Position numbers and translations under genes: made by a program. From CAZTLI01 sp964614375 (GTDB lineage: Bacteria > Chloroflexota > Anaerolineae > Aggregatilineales > Phototrophicaceae): 11,590 nucleotides of DNA. Within the stretch, counting starts at the first letter, position 1, and each line of letters begins with the position of its first letter. The notes beneath the pieces were generated by a model. The model was given only the letters and a program-made list of their open reading frames with translations, was not told the DNA's origin and did not search any database. The stretch covers positions 1-11,590 of the forward strand of contig CAZTLI010000144.1 in NCBI GenBank assembly GCA_964614375.1, in the 5' to 3' direction. Below, piece by piece: positions 1 to 5,581 of this stretch.

Positions 1-453
1 CTGGAAAGCCTGCGCTGGGTGGATGGCGTAGTCGATATATACATGCCCGATTTTAAATTCTGGGACGAACGCCTGTCGCTGACTTACATGAAAGCCAAAG
101 ACTACCCCGAAGTGGCGCGCCGCGTCGTGCAAGAGATGCACCGTCAGGTCGGCGTGTTGAAACTGGACGAAAACGGTCTGGCGAAGCGCGGCGTCCTGGT
201 GCGGCATCTGGTCATGCCCGGAGGCGTGACCGGCACGGCGGACATCATGCGTTTTCTGGCGGAATCGGTCTCGCCCGATACGTATGTCAATATCATGGCG
301 CAGTATTACCCGACAGCCAAAGTCAGCGCCGATAAATATCCCGAAATCAACCGCCATATCAGCGACCCGGAATTGATGCACGCCTTCGCTGTGGCGCGCG
401 AAGCCGGACTCTGGCGCTTTGACGAACGGCGTCCGGCGTTCTGGTGGCGTTAG
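1..453 (+). CDS. PflX-like radical SAM protein, C-terminal part (5' end outside window)
   Basis: The reading frame is open from base 1 and ends with TAG at 451-453, so this is the last 150 residues of a longer protein whose start lies left of the window. The fragment carries segments I associate with the PflX family (COG1313, pyruvate formate-lyase-activating-enzyme-like radical SAM proteins): DIYMPDFKFWD near the start, then DYPEVARRVVQEMHRQVG, RGVLVRHLVMPGG, SPDTYVNIMAQYYP and YPEINRHIS. The iron-sulfur cluster motif CxxxCxxC would lie upstream and cannot be checked. Family members are presumed S-adenosylmethionine radical enzymes of the cytosol; their substrate is generally unknown, and true activation of pyruvate formate-lyase should not be assumed. 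The GTG at 19 is internal to the frame and not the start. No obvious terminator follows the stop codon. Confidence 0.85.
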   Translation: MESLRWVDGVVDIYMPDFKFWDERLSLTYMKAKDYPEVARRVVQEMHRQVGVLKLDENGLAKRGVLVRHLVMPGGVTGTADIMRFLAESVSPDTYVNIMAQYYPTAKVSADKYPEINRHISDPELMHAFAVAREAGLWRFDERRPAFWWR

Positions 454-566
454 GCATTCAGGCTTTCGAGTTTTGCCAATCCACCGTACACTTGAGGGTA
501 ATACGTAGTCAGCATCTCAGCCCGTCAGCAAAAGCACAATTCTTGTGGGATATGCCCTGGCTTTAA

Positions 567-592
567 GCTGAAGTGCTGTTCGCTGAAGTGCT
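567..592. repeat. Short tandem direct repeat upstream of the 622 gene
   Basis: GCTGAAGTGCT occurs exactly at 567-577 and again at 582-592, a period of 15 bp, in the 168-bp gap after the radical SAM gene. The second copy ends 29 bp before the ATG at 622. It could be a regulator site or leader element for the following gene, or a chance duplication; the sequence does not decide. Nothing else in 454-621 stands out. Confidence 0.4.
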
Positions 593-621
593 AAAAGCGA
601 CCGACACGGAAAGGCGCGCCC

Positions 622-1209
622 ATGAGTATCCCCGACCATTTGCCCGAAGAATATCCCCACCCCAAACGCAAAAATACCGGCGCGCCGCCGCCCCGTCGTC
701 CCTTAATTTCAGGAACGGGCTGCGCCATAGCGATGGTAATGCTGTTTTTGCTGGTGGTGATTGCGTTAGGCGTGTTGATTGCCTTTGGGCCAGAATTGTT
801 CCCGGATTTTGTCGCCACACGGAACGCACTCGGCGCAACGGCAGCCTATCTTGATGCCGTACAGGGCACAGTCGATGCAGACCGGGCGACGCAGGATGTG
901 ATTCGCGCCTCACAGGCTGCCGGTCAGGTGACGCTCGATTGGCGCGGACAGGTTCTCGGCGCAACGGCGACCCAACTCCATCTCAACGTCAACGCGACCC
1001 AGACCGCCGATGTCGTCGCGGGCATTCAACAGCAAACACAGGCCGCCATCGACTTTCAAGGCACACAGGCCGCCCTGCAAAACAGCGCCTTCGCCATCAA
1101 TTTGACATCGACACAGGTGCAAATCGACTTTCAAGCGACACGCGCCGCGCTCGACCAGAACGCCACCGCCCGCGCCAACCCTTTGACGATGCCGACGCCA
1201 GCACCATGA
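622..1209 (+). CDS. Membrane-anchored Ala/Thr/Gln-rich repeat protein, unknown function
   Basis: A 195-residue protein I do not recognise as a named family. Residues 1-30 are polar and rich in proline and lysine/arginine (cytoplasmic by the positive-inside rule). Residues 33-57 form one strong hydrophobic segment. Residues 62-195 are a low-complexity Ala/Thr/Gln/Asn-rich stretch predicted to lie outside the membrane, possibly as a helical rod. This tail holds a visible internal repeat: IDFQGTQAALQN at 143-154 and IDFQATRAALDQN at 168-180, 25 residues apart, with a weaker copy starting LDWRGQ at 105. The two main copies are also similar at base level, suggesting fairly recent duplication. It ends in a proline/threonine tail (TMPTPAP). 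The ATG at 622 has only a weak purine-rich stretch upstream (GGAAAGG near 609). The membrane segment and residue bias make it a real gene rather than a shadow frame. A surface stalk or envelope protein is a guess. Confidence 0.75.
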   Translation: MSIPDHLPEEYPHPKRKNTGAPPPRRPLISGTGCAIAMVMLFLLVVIALGVLIAFGPELFPDFVATRNALGATAAYLDAVQGTVDADRATQDVIRASQAAGQVTLDWRGQVLGATATQLHLNVNATQTADVVAGIQQQTQAAIDFQGTQAALQNSAFAINLTSTQVQIDFQATRAALDQNATARANPLTMPTPAP

Positions 1210-1332
1210 CAGCGGTCACCCATTAATTAAACCCAAAGACGCCATGCGGCGACGGCGCGAAGGGGATGGAGGCGCAAGCGGGCAGATTGCCCGGTTGCAT
1301 TTGCCTATCCAGCGTAACAGGGGCTAAACACC

Positions 1333-1551
1333 ATGTCTTATGATGATTGGATTGATGATGACGAATACCCCAGCGATGCGGACATCGAACGCTTTGGGTA
1401 CGATTCGCCGCCGGATTATGACCCGCTGACAATCGGGTACTATCACGGCAGTCGCCCTCGTTTCTGGACATGGCGACGGATTGTGCTGCTGGTCGTCGTG
1501 CTGATAATACTCGCCGCTTTCCTGCTGCCATCGCTCCTCCGCCTGAGTTAG
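1333..1551 (+). CDS. Small C-terminally membrane-anchored acidic protein
   Basis: A 72-residue protein of unknown function. The first half is strikingly acidic and tyrosine-rich (DDWIDDDEYPSDADIERFGY), followed by a short basic/aromatic stretch (RPRFWTWRR, residues 42-50). One hydrophobic helix at about 51-66 follows, ending almost at the C-terminus. This is a tail-anchored layout: acidic cytosolic domain, basic stop, membrane helix. An AGGGG at about 1318-1322 lies nine bases before the ATG and is a plausible ribosome binding site. It sits between another single-span protein (end 1209) and the phosphotransferase (start 1565, 13 bases after this stop), so it may be co-transcribed with the kinase. 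The composition argues for a real gene despite its length. Confidence 0.65.
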   Translation: MSYDDWIDDDEYPSDADIERFGYDSPPDYDPLTIGYYHGSRPRFWTWRRIVLLVVVLIILAAFLLPSLLRLS

Positions 1552-1564
1552 CAATAGACCCACC

Positions 1565-2578
1565 ATGCTCGAAAAGCCCAACATTGAAGACCATGCCATC
1601 GTCGATTGTTTGCAGACCGCTTATGGTCGGGCGGTGCGCGCAATCGAATTCCTGCCGATTGGCGCGGACAGAAACACAGCCGTCTATCGCGCGACAACAG
1701 ATGATACCGCTTATTTTGTCAAACTCCGCAGCGGCGCATTTGATGAACTGCCTGTTGCCATTGCGAAGCATCTCCACGAACAGGGCGTCACACAGGTCAT
1801 CGCCCCCTTAACCACACAATCGGGGCAGTTATGGGCGGATTTAGGCGATTTTAAGGTCTTCGTCTCGCCCTTCATCGCCGGACGCAACGGTTACGAAGTC
1901 GCCCTATCCGATGCCCACTGGATCGAATTGGGTCGCGCGCTGCTAGCCATTCACCATGTCGCACTGCCCGCCACATGGACAGACCGCATCCAACAAGAGC
2001 GTTATACAGATGTGTATCGTGAACAGGTCAAATCGTTCCAGCGCCAGCTCGCAGAAACGACCTGTCAAGACCCCATTTCGGCGGCATTGGCAGACCTCAT
2101 CAACCACCAGCGCGGCGTAATCGATAGACTCGTCCGTCGGGCGGACGATCTGGCGGCTGTGCTGCAAGCGCAATCACCGCCGTTGGTGCTGTGTCATGCC
2201 GATATTCACGCGGGCAATGTGTTGATTGATAGGGACAATCGGTTATACCTTGTCGATTGGGATACGGTGCTACGCGCACCCAAAGAACGCGATTTGATGT
2301 ACGCAGGCGGCGGACAGTTCGGGAGTCTGCGTTCGCCACAGGCAGAAGAACGCCTCTTTTATCAGGGCTATGGTCAGGCACAGGTCAATCCGGTTGGATT
2401 GGCTTATTATCGTTATGAACGCATCGTGCAGGATATTGCCGCCTTCTGTGCGGAAATCCTGACGACGGCCAGAGGCGAAGACCGCGCCATGTCGCTGCAT
2501 TATCTGACAGGTCAATTTAACCCCGATCAGGTGATTGACATCGCCACCCGGTCAGAAGCGAATCTACCGCCCGCATAA
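1565..2578 (+). CDS. Aminoglycoside phosphotransferase-family kinase, close to spectinomycin kinase APH(9)
   Basis: A 337-residue cytosolic protein with the protein-kinase-like APH fold. The ATP lysine is likely K53 in YFVKLRSG. The catalytic loop is HADIHAGN at 211-218, with D213 as catalytic base and N218 as metal ligand. The second metal site is D231 in LVDWD. After it come APKERDLMYAGGG (238-250), FYQGYG (265-270) and YYRYERIVQDIA (281-292). From memory of the family, this run of blocks (HxDIHAGNVL, DWD, APKERDLM, FYxGYG, YYRxERIVxDIA) is what the spectinomycin phosphotransferase APH(9)-Ia of Legionella shows, so the family placement is firmer than for a generic APH. Known APH(9) enzymes phosphorylate spectinomycin at the 9-hydroxyl. 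Whether this one does, or acts on another small molecule, is not shown. The start lies 13 bases after the upstream stop with no clear Shine-Dalgarno sequence, consistent with coupling. No mobile element is nearby, so it looks chromosomal and intrinsic. Confidence 0.88.
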   Translation: MLEKPNIEDHAIVDCLQTAYGRAVRAIEFLPIGADRNTAVYRATTDDTAYFVKLRSGAFDELPVAIAKHLHEQGVTQVIAPLTTQSGQLWADLGDFKVFVSPFIAGRNGYEVALSDAHWIELGRALLAIHHVALPATWTDRIQQERYTDVYREQVKSFQRQLAETTCQDPISAALADLINHQRGVIDRLVRRADDLAAVLQAQSPPLVLCHADIHAGNVLIDRDNRLYLVDWDTVLRAPKERDLMYAGGGQFGSLRSPQAEERLFYQGYGQAQVNPVGLAYYRYERIVQDIAAFCAEILTTARGEDRAMSLHYLTGQFNPDQVIDIATRSEANLPPA

Positions 2579-2702
2579 AGGCCGGCGCGTAACACAGAGT
2601 CAAGGAGCAAAACGAGGAAAGGCGGCTTCAGGATAGGATGAAGCCCAATCCCGGCAATACAACCCATCAACCCATCTATACGGCACAATCCCGTTTAAAC
2701 AG

Positions 2703-2731
2703 AAAAAGGATGCTGGCCTACAGCACCCTTT
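2703..2731 (-). terminator. Rho-independent terminator of the UPF0173 hydrolase gene
   Basis: On the minus strand an 11-bp stem (AAAGGGTGCTG with CAGCATCCTTT, one G-U wobble) closes a 5-base loop and runs into TTTTT. The wobble pair becomes an A-C mismatch if read on the plus strand, so the structure is directional and belongs to the minus-strand gene. It begins 20 bases after that gene's stop codon. Confidence 0.85.
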
Positions 2732-2750
2732 AAGCGGCTAAAATCACGGT

Positions 2751-3437
2751 TTATTCCAGCGTATAGGTGTTGCCGGGGTCGATGACGATGGGTTGGGCGT
2801 CTGTCCCACGATTGACCTTATCTGCCCACGACGCCGCATCCTGCACAATCGGCGGCCATGTGTTGTAATGCACCGGCACGACCATCCTGGGCTTAATGAA
2901 CCGGATCGCCTTGATCGAGTCGTCTGGCCCCATGGTGAACAGGTCGCCAATCGGCAAAAAGGCCACGTCGATGCCTTCTTCGCCAATTAACTGCATATCT
3001 AAAAACAGGGCGGTATCCCCCGCAAAATACAGCTTTTTACCGAGCGCCGTGATAATGAAGCCGTTGGGTTGTCCACCATATGTCCCATCGTGGAACGATG
3101 AACTATGATGGGCGATAGTCCATTTGATACTGAAGAAACCGGCGTCGAACGTGCCCCCGGGGTTACCCTGTTGAATGCGTTGCAGCCCTTTGTCAAAAAA
3201 CCAGTTGCCCATATCAAAATTGCAGACTATCGTCGCACCCGAACGGCGGGCAATGTCGATGGTATCCCCAACGTGGTCGGAATGGGCATGGGTGAGCAGA
3301 ATAAATTCGGGGTTGAGATCGTTGGGACTGGCCGCCGCCAGCGGATTATCAGTCAAGAAGGGGTCTATCAACACTTGATTGTCGCCAATCATGAGCACAA
3401 ATGCCGAATGCCCCAACCATGTAAACGAAATAGTCAT
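2751..3437 (-). CDS. UPF0173-family metal-dependent hydrolase (metallo-beta-lactamase fold)
   Basis: A 228-residue protein, the normal length for the UPF0173 (YtkL-like) family, and cytosolic with no signal peptide. It opens with FTWLGHSAF, typical of this family. The metal-binding signature is THAHSDHVGD, giving H50, H52, D54 and H55. Further likely ligands are H110 or H111 in IAHHSSSFHDG, D141 in YFAGDTALF and H190 in VPVHYNTWPPI. The fold binds two metal ions, usually zinc; the physiological substrate is not known for most members. The ATG at 3437 is preceded by CAGGAG (minus strand, 3446-3451) with 8 bases spacing, a good ribosome binding site. The gene follows the histidine kinase by 48 bases on the same strand and probably shares its transcript; its own terminator follows the stop. 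Confidence 0.92.
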   Translation of the reverse strand: MTISFTWLGHSAFVLMIGDNQVLIDPFLTDNPLAAASPNDLNPEFILLTHAHSDHVGDTIDIARRSGATIVCNFDMGNWFFDKGLQRIQQGNPGGTFDAGFFSIKWTIAHHSSSFHDGTYGGQPNGFIITALGKKLYFAGDTALFLDMQLIGEEGIDVAFLPIGDLFTMGPDDSIKAIRFIKPRMVVPVHYNTWPPIVQDAASWADKVNRGTDAQPIVIDPGNTYTLE

Positions 3438-3485
3438 CCTACAAACTCCTGAGATTAGTTGTGATAGTCTCTAACAAAATAGACC

Positions 3486-4745
3486 TTACCCACCATTATC
3501 TGCTATAGGCAAGGCAAATGTAAATGTGCTCCCCTTGTTCGCACCCTCACTCTCACACCAGATACGTCCACCATGCGCCTGTACCAGCGCCCGCGTGATA
3601 CTTAAACCAATCCCCAGGCCGCCGACATGCCGCGTCATGTGGTCTTCGGCCTGATAAAATTCATCAAACACCCGCTTTTGCTGTTCAGGCGTCATCCCGA
3701 TACCATTGTCGATGACGCTCACATGCACCTCACCATCTTCGACCTTACCCTCAATCGTGATATACCCGCCTTCGGGCGTGAAGCTCACCGCGTTATTGAG
3801 CAGGTTGGTCAATATCATCGTCAGGCGATTACGATCCGCGCGCACGATGGCATGTTTGGGCGGTAGATTGATCACCAGATGATGGTTATGTACCTCCGTC
3901 AAGGTCAGAAATTCGGAATACATCTGCTCGATGAGGTCGCCCACGACGACATTTTCGCGCAGCAGTTCGGTTTCTTTTTGTTTGAGATAACGCAGGTTGA
4001 CCATATCCTCGATAATGCGCCGAAGCTGCATCGCACTTGCGAGAACGCGCCCGGCGTGTTCCCTGGCTTCGTCGGTGGTCTCTTCCTGTAAAAAGGTGGC
4101 ATACCCTAAAATCACACCGAGCGGCGTGCGTAATTCGTGCGAGGCGATGGCAATAAAGTCATTTTTGAGTTTATCCAATTGGCGCATTTCTTCGTTGGCC
4201 TGCTTGAGCGCGATGACCATTTGCGCGGTTTCGATGGCGATGGCCGCCTGTGCCGCCAGCACTTTGAGATAACGCCGGTCATCATCGGTCCAGGGCAGTT
4301 GGCGTTTATTCAAGACCTCGACCACGCCAATGACGCGATTTTTGAATGTCATCGGCACGCCCAGCAGCGATTTGGTCACAAATTGAATGTCTTCATCGAC
4401 TTTGCGATAAATGCGCGGGTCGTTTTCATCATCGACTTGAATATAGTCATTCGTGCGGATGATTTCACCAGCGATGCTATCCAGCGGGACGGGCTTACCC
4501 ATGAGTGCTTGACTGCCGCGCGAAGTGGTTGCCGCGAAAAACAATTCGTGGCTCTTATTATTCCAGAGCAAAACCGACGCATCCGTACAATCGGTAATTT
4601 CTGCGGCGATGTCCATAAAGTTGGTCAAAATCGTTTCGAGTTGTTGGGTGGAATTGAGTTCCGCGCTGGCTTCGGCAAGGCGTGTCAAGACAGCGATTTT
4701 ATGCTGCACCTGTTCCGGCAGAGACTCCAACTGTTCCTGAGCCAT
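3486..4745 (-). CDS. Cytosolic GAF-domain sensor histidine kinase
   Basis: A 419-residue protein without any membrane segment. A GAF domain spans about 20-178 (DCTDASVLLW, LLGVPMTFKNRVIGVVEVLNK). A short coiled linker (about 178-195) leads into the HisKA dimerisation helix with H203 in IASHELRTPLG, the phosphorylation site. The HATPase domain follows: N box LTNLLNNAVSFTP (312-324), G1 box DNGIGM (346-351), F box VFDEFYQ (359-365) and G2 box GGLGIGLS (375-382). All boxes are intact. It should sense an intracellular ligand or redox state through the GAF domain and pass phosphate to a response regulator; none is encoded in the window, so it is an orphan kinase here. AAGGA lies 11 bases before the ATG. 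Its 5' end faces the putative replication origin, and the gene runs away from it. Confidence 0.93.
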   Translation of the reverse strand: MAQEQLESLPEQVQHKIAVLTRLAEASAELNSTQQLETILTNFMDIAAEITDCTDASVLLWNNKSHELFFAATTSRGSQALMGKPVPLDSIAGEIIRTNDYIQVDDENDPRIYRKVDEDIQFVTKSLLGVPMTFKNRVIGVVEVLNKRQLPWTDDDRRYLKVLAAQAAIAIETAQMVIALKQANEEMRQLDKLKNDFIAIASHELRTPLGVILGYATFLQEETTDEAREHAGRVLASAMQLRRIIEDMVNLRYLKQKETELLRENVVVGDLIEQMYSEFLTLTEVHNHHLVINLPPKHAIVRADRNRLTMILTNLLNNAVSFTPEGGYITIEGKVEDGEVHVSVIDNGIGMTPEQQKRVFDEFYQAEDHMTRHVGGLGIGLSITRALVQAHGGRIWCESEGANKGSTFTFALPIADNGG

Positions 4746-4871
4746 GTGTCTGATTTTCCTTAAGGTTTCCGACTGTGCCTAGTGTAGCATTTTGTGGTCT
4801 TTTATGCGATGTGTGTTGGGTTTGGGATTGGCAACAAAAAAAGCGAGCTTACCCATAGTTGGGATAATGTA

Positions 4872-4915
4872 TAATAGTAGTCCTAGTAGTAGGGCCTGTT
4901 CAAACTGTTCATAAC
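4872..4915 (-). promoter_or_regulatory. DnaA-trio and paired boxes: candidate basal unwinding element
   Basis: Reading the plus strand left to right: TAA at 4872, TAG at 4875 and 4878, TCC at 4881, then TAG at 4884, 4887 and 4890, all in one 3-base register. A short G/C tract follows (4892-4896). Next come a degenerate box TGTTCAAAC (4897-4905) and an exact reversed box TGTTCATAA (4906-4914). On the minus strand this is box, box, G/C spacer, then trios: the order described for Bacillus subtilis oriC, where DnaA is loaded from the boxes onto single-stranded trios. Duplex opening would be expected at or just left of 4892. Confidence 0.7.
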
Positions 4916-5211
4916 TTTGTAACGCACACTGTAATGTGGGATTTTTATCCCAACCACCCCCCGTTATAACCCAAAATATACCGAATATATCCCCAAAATT
5001 TTAGCCATTTGGGATATGTGGGATAATGAGTTATGAACAGGTACCTGTTCATAACTCGGCAAGTTATGAACAGTTTTCGACAGGCAGGGGGTCAGTTATG
5101 AACAATTTCGGTGAATATTACAGAGTTTTCGACAGGTAAGTATGCGAATTAATATTACATAGTTGCAGGTTATGAACAGGCTGTCGAAAGTTATGAACAG
5201 GTTATGAACAG
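4897..5211. repeat. Array of DnaA-box-like repeats GTTATGAACAG (family A)
   Basis: Exact copies on the plus strand are at 5030-5040, 5063-5073, 5169-5179, 5190-5200 and 5201-5211, with a 10/11 copy at 5095-5105. Reversed exact copies are at 4905-4915 and 5045-5055, with a degenerate reversed copy at 4897-4905. The core TTATGAACA differs from the DnaA box TTATCCACA only at positions 5 and 6. A second form, TTTTCGACA, is at 5074-5082 and 5126-5134, and reversed (8/9) at 5182-5190; it differs by one base from TTTTCCACA. Both forms are often followed by GG. The direct copies are spaced by near-whole helical turns. Confidence 0.85.
5028..5057. repeat. Perfect 30-bp palindrome in the origin
   Basis: GAGTTATGAACAGGT (5028-5042) is followed directly by its exact reverse complement (5043-5057), with no central spacer. 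It consists of two family A boxes facing each other, with CAGGTACCTG at the centre. It could extrude as a cruciform or bind a back-to-back pair of initiators. Confidence 0.9.
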
Positions 5212-5415
5212 AAAGTAAAGAAACGTAAAGACCCATTTGGGATATTTTGGGATATGAATTTGTAACACATAATACATTTCCCAAACCGCATTTGGGATTT
5301 AATATTTGTCGTAACATCGAATCGGGTTTATTTGGGATATATGTCGCCAATTATTGGGATAAGTTTGGGATAAAATCGGCGCTTTTCGCCCGCCAAGCAT
5401 GAAAATAGCCTTAAA

Positions 5416-5470
5416 TTGCCGCACTCCGAAAGCCGGGAGACAATCTTCCTGAAGGTGTGTTTTGCGGCAA
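5416..5470. other. Stem-closed segment between origin and dnaN terminator, possible structured RNA
   Basis: The inverted repeat TTGCCGCA (5416-5423) and TGCGGCAA (5463-5470) could close a 39-base internal region that has further short self-complementary stretches (CTCC with GGAG at about 5424-5438, and CTT with AAG around 5446-5453). No T-tract follows in either direction that would make it a terminator, and no promoter or reading frame is evident. The rest of 5376-5521 shows nothing I can name. Confidence 0.3.
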
Positions 5471-5521
5471 AAAATCTTGCTAAATTGTTTGTAATCGTGT
5501 GCGTATTGTTACACCGGACTC

Positions 5522-5556
5522 AAAAAAAAGAGCGCCGCCCGTTGTGGACGACGCTC
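5522..5556 (-). terminator. Strong rho-independent terminator of dnaN, facing the origin
   Basis: On the minus strand an 11-bp stem (GAGCGTCGTCC with GGGCGGCGCTC, two U-G wobbles) closes a 5-base loop and is followed by eight T. The wobbles would be A-C mismatches on the other strand, so it acts on dnaN transcripts. It starts 25 bases after the dnaN stop codon and would stop transcription before it enters the origin. Confidence 0.9.
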
Positions 5557-5581
5557 TCCGGTGTGGTGTATGGAGTCTATT

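Larger units (their letters stand above)
4821..5373. repeat. Origin repeat family B, TTTGGGATA(A/T)
   Basis: Plus-strand copies: TTTGGGATT 4821-4829, TTGGGATAA 4859-4867, TTTGGGATAT 5008-5017, GTGGGATAA 5018-5026, TTTGGGATAT 5236-5245 and 5246-5255, TTTGGGATTT 5291-5300, TTTGGGATAT 5331-5340, TTGGGATAA 5354-5362, TTTGGGATAA 5364-5373. A reversed TTATCCCAA is at 4945-4953, forming an inverted pair with TGGGAT at 4937-4942. Pairs lie 9 (5011/5020), 10 (5239/5249) and 11 bp (5356/5367) apart measured at the GGG, and 5334 to 5356 is 22 bp. Direct pairs at one helical turn are what dimeric regulators often bind. The copies flank rather than mix with the dense family A block (5063-5211). The binding factor is unknown. 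Confidence 0.85.
4858..5375. other. Putative chromosomal replication origin (oriC)
   Basis: A gene-free, AT-rich stretch next to dnaN, packed with two repeat families. Family A (GTTATGAACAG, plus the related TTTTCGACAGG) resembles DnaA boxes altered in the middle. Family B is TTTGGGATA(A/T). At the left edge, two family A boxes, a G/C tract and in-register TAG triplets copy the layout of the bacterial basal unwinding system. AT-rich patches at about 4965-5010 and 5240-5345 could melt. No canonical TTATCCACA is present. Plus-strand genes would be replicated co-directionally to the right and minus-strand genes to the left. A plasmid-type iteron origin is less likely because the neighbours are chromosomal housekeeping genes. 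What binds here is inferred, not shown. Confidence 0.75.

Noticed and set aside
1223..1777. 184-codon minus-strand open frame over the small membrane protein and kinase start
   Set aside because: It conflicts with two better plus-strand genes and shows no recognisable segment or ribosome binding site.
4137..4763. 208-codon plus-strand open frame antisense to the histidine kinase
   Set aside because: Shadow of the GAF and HisKA coding sequence.
4849..4875. Plus-strand promoter (TATAAT at 4870-4875) reading into the origin
   Set aside because: The -35 is poor with a 15-bp spacer and there is no gene or RNA to express; the bases are better explained by the TAA/TAG triplet run.
5028..5057. Terminal inverted repeat or attachment site of a mobile element
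   Set aside because: No transposase or integrase gene is present, and the palindrome is made of the same box that fills the region.
4897..5211. CRISPR array
   Set aside because: Repeats are only 11 bp, lie in both orientations, and spacers vary from 0 to more than 60 bp; no cas genes are present.
5096..5350. 84-codon minus-strand open frame inside the origin
   Set aside because: Its residues (such as LFITFDSLFITCNYV) are simply translations of the repeats; there is no start signal and the composition is not protein-like.
5424..5445. Cobalamin riboswitch, suggested by GCCGGGAGAC
   Set aside because: That piece resembles the 3' box of the cobalamin element, but the rest of the conserved core is missing and no cobalamin gene follows.
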